Under the pieces are notes generated by a model. The model worked only from the letters and a program-made list of their open reading frames with translations. It ran no database searches and was not told where the DNA came from. Source: DATLFQ01 sp035540915 (lineage in GTDB: Bacteria > Actinomycetota > Acidimicrobiia > Acidimicrobiales > GCA-2861595). From it: a stretch of 20,857 bases of DNA. Positions 1-6,159 of the stretch are shown piece by piece; within the stretch, counting starts at the first letter, position 1, and every line of letters begins with the position of its first letter. Made by a program: the position numbers and the translations under genes. The DNA is taken from NCBI GenBank assembly GCA_035540915.1, contig DATLFQ010000024.1, positions 1-20,857 of the forward strand, given 5' to 3'.

Positions 1-162
1 CTCACCCACGATGGTCTTCACCCGGTCGTCGATCTGCTCGGCGGCCAAGGTGGTGCGGGTGAGCTGGATGACGGCGAACAGTGCGAAGGCCAGCGTGATG
101 GCCAGGTTGGCGCCCACCACGCCGGCCTGGCCCCGGCGATGGCGCTGCGAAAGGCTCAGCAT
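1..162 (-). CDS. Partial single-span membrane protein (5' part of gene; runs off window start)
   Basis: The first 54 codons of a minus-strand gene are present and the rest lies outside the window. Its ATG overlaps the stop of the upstream gene (ATGCTGA), which indicates translational coupling and fixes the start. The visible part is a basic N-terminus containing RRGQAG, one hydrophobic helix at about residues 17-33, then a polar stretch beginning a predicted extracytoplasmic or helical region. The RGQA motif followed directly by a membrane helix is also seen in the 193-residue protein two genes upstream (DERGQAS), so the two are probably related. The function is not recognised. It is the last visible gene of a three-gene unit of membrane-anchored proteins. 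Confidence 0.72.
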   Translation of the reverse strand, partial: MLSLSQRHRRGQAGVVGANLAITLAFALFAVIQLTRTTLAAEQIDDRVKTIVGE

Positions 163-818
163 CGGCCCCCTCCGTTCAGCGCCGACACCGCCGTCGAGTT
201 GCAGATGCCGACCAGGTGGCGGTTGGTGTCGACCAGACCCGCCAGGATGTTGCCGGCCTGCGCCTCGGCGACGGTCAGGTTGTGGGGGTTGGACCCGAAG
301 CGACCGGTGTTGCCGACGCCGTTGGCGAAGGCGACGCGCTGGTGGATGTTCTGCACGCCCAGGCCGTCCGACGGGTCGTCGGCGTTGATCAGCAGGTTGC
401 TGATGTCGGTGGCCTGGCCGACGACGGCCCGGAGGTTGCCGCCGGTGTCCTTGAGCGACCCGTCGGTGGTGACCAGCTTGCCGTTGATCGACTGCAGGGC
501 CTGCAGGATGGCCACCGTCTGGTCCGGCACGTTCTTGAGAGCCGGGTCGATGGCGTTCAGGCTCTCGTTGATGTTGGCCACCTGGTCGGGCAGGCTGCCG
601 ACGTCGCCGCCGGCACCGGTGACGCCGGTGTCGGCTTCGGCGAGGCCGTCGTCGATGCTCGCCAGCGAGTCGGTGATCTTCAGCAGGAAGACCACGACCA
701 CCACGACCACCACGGTGAGCAGAGCGACCCACACCGACAGCCAACGCTTGAGGAACTGGGCCTGATCGGTCTCGGCCCGCTGGAAGGTCCGCCTGGACGG
801 GCCAATGGTTTCAGCCAT
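156..818 (-). CDS. Membrane-anchored protein with C-terminal H-x4-C-x13-C motif
   Basis: This 220-residue protein has a polar N-terminus, one very hydrophobic valine-rich helix (about residues 27-47), then a long outer domain rich in SIN/SID heptad-like stretches (about 50-145), suggesting an elongated helical structure. The C-terminus carries N190-I-L192, H201, C206 and C220. The same residues with identical H-to-C and C-to-C spacing occur in the neighbouring 193-residue protein. That is seen directly and suggests a metal- or disulfide-bearing tail common to both. The start is ATG with a GGGAGG tract about 12 nt upstream. It lies 16 bp downstream of the previous gene and overlaps the next one. 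I do not recognise a named family; a scaffold or membrane anchor is only a guess. Confidence 0.8.
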   Translation of the reverse strand: MAETIGPSRRTFQRAETDQAQFLKRWLSVWVALLTVVVVVVVVFLLKITDSLASIDDGLAEADTGVTGAGGDVGSLPDQVANINESLNAIDPALKNVPDQTVAILQALQSINGKLVTTDGSLKDTGGNLRAVVGQATDISNLLINADDPSDGLGVQNIHQRVAFANGVGNTGRFGSNPHNLTVAEAQAGNILAGLVDTNRHLVGICNSTAVSALNGGGRC

Positions 819-834
819 GGATGTTCTCGCCTCC

Positions 835-1416
835 CTATCGGCCGGCTTCGCGGCAGTGCGGGTCGTCGGTGTTGCCGGGCAGGACGCCGTCGATGCAGGC
901 GGCCTGCTTGTGGGCGGCCCGGGCCAGGCGCAGGATGTTGTCGGAGTCGGCCGTCACCGGGTTCACGATCGCCAGCGTGGTGTCGAGGTTGGCGATGATC
1001 TGCTTCACGCCGGCGTCCAGCGACCTGGCGGTCGACAGGATGCCGCCGACCTCGCCGTTGATGCTCTTGGCCGTCCCGTCGATCTCGCCGGCGCGCCCGT
1101 TGATGGACTTGGCCAGCCGGTCGACCGAGGTGGCCAGCCGGACGATCTCCGCCAGCTTGCCCTCCAGCGGCTGGGCCGTCTGCAGGATCGAGCCGGCCAG
1201 CTCATTGGTGCGGTCGATGTTCAATACCGCGTCGGTCGCCTCGTTGACCGGCACCGCGGTCTTGGCGATGTTGCCCGCCTTCTTGTTGATGGCCTCAGCC
1301 GTCCACGCCACCCGGTTGACCAGCACGCCGGCCAACAGCACGGTGACGATGGCGGCGACCACCGAGAACGAAGCCTGGCCCCGCTCATCCGGTGTGGGCC
1401 TCCACCGATGTCCCAA
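835..1416 (-). CDS. Membrane-anchored helical protein, paralogue of the 220-residue neighbour
   Basis: The protein is 193 residues, starting at TTG with a strong GGGGGAG ribosome site 7 nt upstream; no ATG or GTG in frame is better placed. It has a DERGQAS segment, a transmembrane helix at about residues 18-34, then a heptad-like helical region with an internal near-repeat (SINGRAGEIDGTA then SINGEVGGILSTA, about 104-131). The tail has N160-I-L162, H169, C174 and C188, matching the H-x4-C-x13-C spacing of the downstream protein. It is probably the first gene of a three-gene unit, preceded by a plausible promoter. The family is unknown to me. The repeated helical part resembles elongated coiled-coil anchors rather than an enzyme. 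Confidence 0.8.
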   Translation of the reverse strand: MGHRWRPTPDERGQASFSVVAAIVTVLLAGVLVNRVAWTAEAINKKAGNIAKTAVPVNEATDAVLNIDRTNELAGSILQTAQPLEGKLAEIVRLATSVDRLAKSINGRAGEIDGTAKSINGEVGGILSTARSLDAGVKQIIANLDTTLAIVNPVTADSDNILRLARAAHKQAACIDGVLPGNTDDPHCREAGR

Positions 1417-1485
1417 TGTGCTCTCCCCCTACTCGATGAACATGGGCCGAACAGAACAGGGCACCCGGCTCCTATCGGCAGGCGG

Positions 1486-1514
1486 ACTCTAGGCAGTCCG
1501 CACCGCCGAGGCAA
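1486..1514 (-). promoter_or_regulatory. Predicted sigma-70-type promoter for the membrane-protein unit
   Basis: On the minus strand TTGCCT (1514-1509) and TAGAGT (1491-1486) are separated by exactly 17 bp, about 70 bp ahead of the TTG start at 1416. Spacing and both hexamers fit an actinobacterial housekeeping promoter. No mapped transcript supports it. Confidence 0.45.
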
Positions 1515-1591
1515 CAGTTTCCGGCCTGTTCCGTGGAGGAGACGGCAGGACAGCAGAATTTATTCAGGGATTCTCCGCGATCCCTTCGAGA

Positions 1592-1645
1592 GCCCCGCCG
1601 CCGGGGCCCGGACGCGCCGCCGCCCGGGCCGAGGGGCCCGGGCGG
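1592..1645 (-). terminator. Two strong GC hairpins after the DUF1059 gene
   Basis: A perfect 11-bp stem (CCGCCCGGGCC with its complement, loop of 4; 1620-1645) starts 28 nt after the TAA of the DUF1059 gene. A second 6-bp stem (1592-1607, loop of 4) follows. There is no U-tract, as is common for hairpin terminators in high-GC actinobacteria. It would separate the DUF1059 gene from the downstream membrane-protein unit. Confidence 0.55.
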
Positions 1646-1672
1646 TCGTCACACGACGGGTGCCGGACGGAG

Positions 1673-1843
1673 TTACCGGCGGATCTTCTGCTTCACGAAG
1701 TTGGCGATCGTGTCGGTCGTCGTCGGGACCTTGTGGACCTTGCGGACGTGGTCCGACACCTTGCGCATCAACTCGTCCTCACTGCCAGCGCTCCCCTGCC
1801 ACCTGCAGGCGTGGTCGGCGTCGCGTCACCTGAACTGGGGCAC
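1673..1843 (-). CDS. DUF1059-family small protein with in-frame TGA at conserved Cys (candidate selenoprotein)
   Basis: This is a 57-codon reading frame with GTG start (1843), an ideal AGGAGG 7 nt upstream, and TAA at 1673. Codon 6 is TGA (1828-1826). Read through, it gives V-P-Q-F-R-x-R-D-A-D-H-A-C-R-W-Q-G, then SEDEL, V-x-x-H-V-x-x-x-H and a lysine-rich tail. This matches the short DUF1059 family as I know it: about 55-60 residues, F-x-C-x-D-x5-C near the N-terminus, then an (S/T)-E-(E/D)-E-L helix and an H-x4-H-like segment. The TGA sits exactly where the first conserved Cys belongs, giving x-x6-C13. A SECIS-like hairpin follows (1795-1809). I infer Sec at residue 6. Alternatives are a nonsense mutation, a sequencing error, or initiation at the internal ATG (codon 26), which would make a 31-residue fragment. 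DUF1059 function is unknown. Confidence 0.68.
1795..1809 (-). promoter_or_regulatory. SECIS-like hairpin downstream of the DUF1059 TGA
   Basis: On the minus strand CCTGC, loop AGGTG, GCAGG form a 5-bp stem and 5-nt loop. The loop begins 22 nt after the TGA and has G as its second base. This satisfies the loose bacterial SECIS rule (apical loop about 16-37 nt after UGA, G in the first two loop positions). The UGC-AGGU core looks like the E. coli fdhF element. The stem is short and such hairpins are common in GC-rich DNA, so alone it proves little. Confidence 0.42.
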
Positions 1844-1909
1844 CAGTCAACCTCCTGAGTCGTGTGAAGTGTGCTGCCATTGTGCCACTGCGATGGAAAT
1901 ATGGCGCCC

Positions 1910-2251
1910 TTAGTAGCTGCGGACGCCGCTCGGGCCGGGGCCCGAGCCCAGCGCCAGCTGGGAGATGTCCCGGCCGGTTCCAGCGCGGCCCGGGGAGCGC
2001 AGCGCCCGGTTCGGCGAGGCGCCGATGGCCGCAGCCATCGCGTCCTCGATGGCGGTCACGTTGCCGAGGATGTCGCGCACCACCGAGCCGATGGGCTCGC
2101 ACTGGCTGGCGATGGCCCGCACGCCGATGAGGACGGTGCCGACGGTGAAGCTGACCTTGTTGAGCGTGGCGGCGATGATGATGAGGTAGAGCGCCACCGC
2201 TCCGACGGCCAGGAAGACTGCGATCAACAGCAGGATCGTCTCGATGCCCAT
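1910..2251 (-). CDS. Small single-span membrane protein
   Basis: This 113-residue protein has an N-terminal hydrophobic helix at about residues 5-28 (MGIETILLLIAVFLAVGAV onward), followed by a soluble part with one Cys (SQCEPIG) and a flexible Gly/Pro/Ser-rich tail. The start is ATG with AGGGG 6 nt upstream. It lies 66 bp upstream of the DUF1059 gene and 63 bp downstream of an 87-residue membrane protein, all on the same strand. Its soluble part is short and it lacks the H-x4-C-x13-C tail of the larger membrane proteins. I do not recognise the family. Co-location with hydrogenase accessory genes suggests, but does not show, a role in membrane attachment or electron transfer. Confidence 0.72.
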   Translation of the reverse strand: MGIETILLLIAVFLAVGAVALYLIIIAATLNKVSFTVGTVLIGVRAIASQCEPIGSVVRDILGNVTAIEDAMAAAIGASPNRALRSPGRAGTGRDISQLALGSGPGPSGVRSY

Positions 2252-2314
2252 GGTCTGCCCCTGTTCTCTCTCTGCCGGTTCTCTGTTGAGGTCTGTGTTC
2301 GTTCTCGACGACGC

Positions 2315-2578
2315 CTACAGCAGCCGCTGGAGGGCGGTCACGTAGCGGACGGCCGAGTTCTTGGCCGTGGCGGTGAGGTCACGGGTGGTGACCAGCTTGG
2401 GCACCGCGTCGAGCGCGCCGGTGATGCCGACCCCGTGTTCGAGGATGTCGTTCGCGTAGTTGTTGATCTCCATGGTGGGCCGCAGCACCCTGTTGAGCAG
2501 GAGCAGCACCACCGGGACGATCACGAACAGCAGGACGATGTCGCCCAGCAGCCAAAGGATCGAAATTCCCAACCCCAT
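2315..2578 (-). CDS. Small single-span membrane protein
   Basis: This 87-residue protein begins at ATG with a GGGGG tract about 10 nt upstream. It has one strong N-terminal helix (about residues 6-28, ending in LLLLNRVLRP), then a short amphipathic soluble region (INNYANDILEHGVGITGALD and onward) without cysteines. It follows the CooC-like ATPase gene by 122 bp on the same strand, with a weak promoter candidate between, and precedes the 113-residue membrane protein. The NRVLRPxxEI segment just after the helix looks like a juxtamembrane amphipathic element. The family is not recognised and no catalytic motif is visible. Confidence 0.72.
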   Translation of the reverse strand: MGLGISILWLLGDIVLLFVIVPVVLLLLNRVLRPTMEINNYANDILEHGVGITGALDAVPKLVTTRDLTATAKNSAVRYVTALQRLL

Positions 2579-2657
2579 CGCGCAACTACCCCCGTTTCCC
2601 GTCGGCGTTCTCTTCGCGAGCCGGAACTACCGGCATCGACGCCTTGTATGTTCGGAG

Positions 2658-2684
2658 CCTATAGACCGCGAGCCCCCAATGCAA
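2658..2684 (-). promoter_or_regulatory. Weak promoter candidate upstream of the 87-residue membrane protein
   Basis: Minus-strand TTGCAT (2684-2679) and TATAGG (2663-2658) are spaced by 15 bp, shorter than the usual 16-18. This is the only AT-rich pair in the 122-bp gap. It is a weak call. Confidence 0.28.
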
Positions 2685-2700
2685 GGAGGGAAGTCCGGGG

Positions 2701-3465
2701 TCAACCGGAGGTGACCAGCGACCGGTCCACGAACTCGATGATGGCTCGGACCGCCTCCTTGACCGGTTCCCCGCGGCCCTCGGTCAGGACGTGGCCCCGA
2801 CGGTCGGCCTCGACCACGTCGGCGTCGTGGGGCACGATGCCGGCCAGCGGCACCTTGTACTCCCCGGCGACCTGCTCGAAGAACTCCGCGTCCTCGGGCA
2901 GGCGGGCCTTGTTGCCCACGCCGTAGACCCGCGGGATGCCCAGCTCGTCGGCCAGGGCGATGGTGCGGGCGGCGGTGAGGATGGACTTGCGCGACGGCTC
3001 CATGACGACCAGCAGGACGTCGGCGTACGCCAGCGTGCCCCCCGAGCGCGAGAGATGCTCGAGCCCAGCTTCCATGTCGACCAAGGTCACGTCGGCCTCT
3101 TCCTCGATGGCCGCTCCGAGAAGGCTGCGCACGGCAGCGTGGGAAGAGCAGGTTCAGCCGGCGCCCGCCTGGGTGATGGCCATGGCGTTGAGCAGCGTCA
3201 CGTCCGCCGGGGTGTGCACCCCGTACCGGGTCAGGAGATCTGCGGGGGTGATGGCGCCGTCGCCGGTGCCGACGACGAGCGAGCGCGGGAGCACCGGCAC
3301 GGACTCCGCGGTGTCAGGGGCCAGGCCGAGGCTCAGGGCCAGGTTCGGGTTGGAGTCGGTGTCGACGGCCAGTACCCGCAGGCCCCGGGCCGCGTAGGTC
3401 TGCGCCACCAGCGCCGAGATGGTCGTCTTGCCCACGCCGCCCTTGCCGACGATGCCCAGTTTCAT
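2701..3465 (-). CDS. CooC/MinD-like ATPase with in-frame TGA at the CxC motif (candidate selenoprotein)
   Basis: This is one continuous frame of 255 codons, with a single internal TGA at codon 104 (3156-3154) and the normal TGA stop at 2701. The start is ATG with GGGGGAG 7 nt upstream. It has a deviant Walker A (GKGGVGKTT, residues 7-15), a VDTDSNPNLALSLGL switch region, a VDMEAGLEHLSR Walker B-like region, then the C-terminal nucleotide-base segment. CooC-family ATPases bind Ni or Zn at a CxC motif at the dimer interface. Here the motif reads x104-T-C106-S-S-H, aligned with C-L-C-S-S-H (residues 110-115) of the intact paralogue at 16988-17758. The TGA therefore replaces exactly one metal-ligand Cys. 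Flanking codons on both sides keep the family sequence, so it is not a frameshift. I infer selenocysteine. The alternatives are a nonsense mutation or base error giving a broken gene. Confidence 0.78.
3124..3138 (-). promoter_or_regulatory. SECIS-like hairpin downstream of the CooC-like TGA
   Basis: On the minus strand GCTGC, loop CGTGC, GCAGC give a 5-bp stem and 5-nt loop. The loop starts 21 nt after the TGA and has G as its second base. Geometry is almost identical to the element after the DUF1059 TGA, and both share a CTGC/GCAG stem top. The Cys-coding paralogue has no complementary pair at the same offset. Confidence 0.42.
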
Positions 3466-3583
3466 GCGTTCGCTCCCCCTGTGTCGGCGGTTGCCCGCCG
3501 TTGACTGTGCCCCTCCCGTCCAAGCCGGTCGGCGCTCCCCCATCTTGCCAGCCGCCGAGCGGCCAGGCGCGAAGATCGGGCCC

Positions 3584-5224
3584 GTGGCCGACAGCATGTC
3601 CAGCAGGACCGAGGGCGAGGAAGCGTCCGCCCTCCTCGACATGGTGCTCGAGGGCATGCCCACCGCCGTGCTCCTGGCCGACACCAGGGGCCGCATCACC
3701 CGGGCCAACGAGGCCGCCGGCCGGCTGTACGGCCGGACGCCGGCCGAACTGATCGGGCTCGGGGTCGAGTCCATCTTCGGCAGCGGCGTGCCGGTGACCC
3801 CCTGGCAGGTGCTGGACCGGGCCCGAGGCCGGCCCGATGGCGAAGGGGCCTACTCCTTCGAGACCGGGCTCGTCGGCACCGACGGTCGCTTCGTGCCCGT
3901 GAGCGTCACCTGCGCGCTGCTGCGGGGCGACGACGGGCGGGTCTTCGGCGCGCAGTACGCGGCCCGGGACCTCACCGAGACGCACAAGCTCATCCAGCGG
4001 CTGGAGCAGGCGGAGGCTCGCTGGCGGGTGATCGCCCAGCTCGGCGACCTGCTCGGCCGCCAGCTCGACCCGCACGAGTCGCTGGACGAGACCTGCCGCT
4101 GGCTCAGCCGGTCCACCCACGCCAGCGTGGCGCTGATCCTGACGGCCGACGGGGTCGTGGAGCGGGTGGCCGCCTGCCCGACGTCGTCGGCCGTGGCGAG
4201 CGCGCTGGCCGCCATGGAGGGAAGGCCGCTCGAAGGCGACTCTGCGCTCACGCGCGCCGTCAACCTCGGCGAGGCCCTGCACGCGCCGACCCTGCCGGAG
4301 GGGTGCCCGCTGCTGGAGGAGGACGGGCCGCCGCCGGGCATCGGGTCGGCCGCGCTGGTGCCGCTGGCAGGCCGCAACCAGGTCGTGGGCGCGATGCTGG
4401 TGCACACCGAGGAGCCGGGCGGGATCCGCCAGCGGGCGCTCATCGAGCAGGCGGCCGAGCGCCTCGGATTGGCCCTGGCCAACAGCCGGCTGCGAGCCGC
4501 CGTCACCTTGTTCGAGGCGGGCCAGGAGGCGGCGCGGACCCGCGAGGACCTGATGGCCGGCGTCTCCCACGACATGCAGACGCCGCTCGCCGTCCTGCTG
4601 GGCTCGTTGAAGGCGCTGGAGGACGGGGGCGACCGGCTCAGCACCAAGGAGCGCAGCCACCTCTACGAGCGGATGGCCCGGCGTGGGCTGGAGCTGCGGC
4701 GACTGGTCCAGCAGTTCCTGGACTACTCGCGCCTGGGCTCCGGCCGGCCCATCCCCGTGCGGCAGGCGATGACCGACATCCGCTTCACCGTGGCCCGGGT
4801 CGAGGTGGACATGGGCGGCCGCCGGCCGGTCGAGGTCGACGTCCCCGTCGACCTGCCGCCGGCCTACGTGGACGCGGACCGCCTCGACCAGGTCCTGGCC
4901 AACCTGATGTCGAACGCGGTGAAATTCTCGCCGCCCGGCTCACCGATCTCGGTGGTGGCCCGTGCCACCCCGACCACGGTGGAGGTCGACGTGGTCGACC
5001 GGGGGCGCGGCATCAGCCCCGAGGACCTGCCGACGGTGTTCGACAAGTTCCGCCGGGGCAGCGGCACCGAGGCGGTGGCCGGCACCGGGCTCGGTCTCTA
5101 CGTCAGCCGCGCCGTGCTCGAGGCACAGGGGGGACGCCTCGAGGCGTTCAGCCGGCTCGGCGAGGGCAGCCGGTTCCGCATCACCCTTCCGCGCCATCCC
5201 CCGGCCGTCGGCGGCGGCACCTGA
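3584..5224 (+). CDS. Sensor histidine kinase (PAS-GAF-HisKA-HATPase)
   Basis: This soluble sensor kinase of about 546 residues has a PAS domain at about residues 18-135 (TRGRITRANEAAGRLYGRTP), then a coiled linker and a GAF-like domain at about 140-305. The dimerisation box GVSHDMQTPLAV follows with phosphoacceptor His at about residue 329. The C-terminal ATPase has an N box (NLMSNAVKFSPP) and G boxes DRGRGI and GTGLGLY. No membrane helix is visible, so it probably senses a cytoplasmic signal. PAS could bind flavin or heme; no specific ligand residue is evident. The start is GTG (3584) or ATG (3596), neither with a strong ribosome site. It diverges from the CooC-like gene and converges on the PadR-receiver gene, its likely partner. 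The output could be hydrogenase expression, which is inference from context. Confidence 0.9.
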   Translation: MADSMSSRTEGEEASALLDMVLEGMPTAVLLADTRGRITRANEAAGRLYGRTPAELIGLGVESIFGSGVPVTPWQVLDRARGRPDGEGAYSFETGLVGTDGRFVPVSVTCALLRGDDGRVFGAQYAARDLTETHKLIQRLEQAEARWRVIAQLGDLLGRQLDPHESLDETCRWLSRSTHASVALILTADGVVERVAACPTSSAVASALAAMEGRPLEGDSALTRAVNLGEALHAPTLPEGCPLLEEDGPPPGIGSAALVPLAGRNQVVGAMLVHTEEPGGIRQRALIEQAAERLGLALANSRLRAAVTLFEAGQEAARTREDLMAGVSHDMQTPLAVLLGSLKALEDGGDRLSTKERSHLYERMARRGLELRRLVQQFLDYSRLGSGRPIPVRQAMTDIRFTVARVEVDMGGRRPVEVDVPVDLPPAYVDADRLDQVLANLMSNAVKFSPPGSPISVVARATPTTVEVDVVDRGRGISPEDLPTVFDKFRRGSGTEAVAGTGLGLYVSRAVLEAQGGRLEAFSRLGEGSRFRITLPRHPPAVGGGT

Positions 5225-5258
5225 GCGCCCGCTGCCGACGCGCCGCACCGGCGCTCAG
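5221..5258. terminator. Bidirectional terminator candidate between convergent genes
   Basis: CTGAGCGCC (5221-5229) and its exact complement GGCGCTCAG (5250-5258) form a 9-bp stem with a 20-nt loop that can fold further. It spans the kinase stop codon and sits in the 46-bp gap facing the PadR-receiver gene. There is no U-tract. Confidence 0.42.
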
Positions 5259-5279
5259 CCGCTCAGCCACTCAGCCGCT
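5253..5279. repeat. Short tandem repeat, 8-bp unit x3
   Basis: The unit gctcagcc occurs at 5253-5260 and 5261-5268 and, with one change (actcagcc), at 5269-5276, followed by gct. It covers the end of the PadR-receiver gene including its stop codon (5271-5273), so slippage could alter the protein's last residues. Confidence 0.6.
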
Positions 5280-6047
5280 CCCAGGCTCGCGCGGCGGGGC
5301 GCCGTCCTCGAACTCCCCGAGCACCTCGAACAGCTCGGTGAAATCGGCCTTGCCGAGCGTGCGGACGTCCAGCTCCGCGGCGCTCGCCTCCAGCTCCGGC
5401 GACAGGTAGGCCGAGTACAGCAGGATCGCCCCCTGGAAGCCGTCGTCCCGCATGCGCCTGGCCACCTCGATGCCCGACATCCCGGGCATCCGCTGGTCGA
5501 GGAGCACGATGCCGTCGCGACTGCTGGACCACCGGGCGAGGGCCGCCTCGCCGTCGGGGGCCTCCTCGACGATCCAACCCCGCTGCTCGAGCAGGACCCA
5601 CAGCGTGTGGCGCATGTCGTCGTCGTCCTCCACGACCAGCACCCGGCGGCGCTGGCGCTTCGACTTGCGCTCCTGGTGGACCAGGCCGCGGTAGCGGTCG
5701 AGCAGCCCGCCGATCGCCCGGCGCTGCTGCACCAGCACCGGCGCCGACTCCCGGAGCTGGCGCTCCCCCTCGGGAGTGATGGCGTACACCCGCCGGGCCG
5801 GCCCCCGGGCCGGCGTGCCCCAGTGCGAACTCACGACGCCCTCGTCCTCCATGGCCCGCAGCGAGCGGTAGAGGCCGCCGAAGTCCGGCACGTCGAATCC
5901 CAGCTCGCTCAGCCGGCTGACCAGCTCGTAGCCGTGGCTCTCGTGCTCCTTGAGGAGCAGCAGCATGGCCGGGCGCAGAAGGTTGCGGGCCCGCAGCTCG
6001 TCGGGCACGCCACCGGTACCGTCGGACGACTTGGTCTGCTTGGCCAT
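5271..6047 (-). CDS. PadR-type winged helix fused to response-regulator receiver domain
   Basis: This 258-residue protein joins two domains. Residues about 15-115 form a PadR winged helix (LRPAMLLLLKEHESHGYEL, then FGGLYRSLRAMEDEGVV and ARRVYAITPEG). Residues about 135-245 form a receiver domain: VLVVEDDDD acidic pocket (E140-D142), phosphoacceptor D184 in LLDQRMPGMSG, S212 and K233. A basic KSKRQRRR linker joins them. Usual response regulators put the receiver first and use OmpR or LuxR effectors, so PadR first with a C-terminal receiver is uncommon. It likely takes phosphate from the convergent kinase next door and turns it into altered DNA binding. The ATG has GAGGAAGG 5 nt upstream. Its PadR part resembles the stand-alone PadR at 16503-16982. 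Confidence 0.88.
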   Translation of the reverse strand: MAKQTKSSDGTGGVPDELRARNLLRPAMLLLLKEHESHGYELVSRLSELGFDVPDFGGLYRSLRAMEDEGVVSSHWGTPARGPARRVYAITPEGERQLRESAPVLVQQRRAIGGLLDRYRGLVHQERKSKRQRRRVLVVEDDDDMRHTLWVLLEQRGWIVEEAPDGEAALARWSSSRDGIVLLDQRMPGMSGIEVARRMRDDGFQGAILLYSAYLSPELEASAAELDVRTLGKADFTELFEVLGEFEDGAPPREPGSG

Positions 6048-6069
6048 GAGCGCCTTCCTCGCGTTCGCT

Positions 6070-6099
6070 CCAGTATGACCCGGTCGGTGCCGGTACTGG
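6070..6099. promoter_or_regulatory. Inverted repeat in the divergent gap (possible operator)
   Basis: CCAGTA (6070-6075) and TACTGG (6094-6099) are exact complements around an 18-bp centre, between the PadR-receiver gene and the small plus-strand gene. PadR-type regulators often bind near their own promoter, so an operator is possible. The arms are short. Confidence 0.25.
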
Positions 6100-6159
6100 A
6101 CGGATACATACACCGGGTGCCGGGTAAGCGGAGGGCGTCTCGACGAAAGGATTTCTCTT

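Noticed and set aside
1779..2102. 107-codon minus-strand frame overlapping the DUF1059 region
   Set aside because: Arg/Pro/Gly-rich with no recognisable pattern; it overlaps the better supported DUF1059 frame and the 113-residue membrane protein.
2701..3465. Reading the broken CooC-like gene as a frameshifted pseudogene
   Set aside because: Both halves lie in the same frame and align end to end with the paralogue without insertion or deletion; only the TGA codon interrupts. A plain nonsense change remains possible and is listed as the alternative.
3314..4660. Long minus-strand frame opposite the histidine kinase
   Set aside because: Its composition is an artefact of GC-rich third positions; the plus strand carries complete PAS, GAF, HisKA and ATPase motifs.
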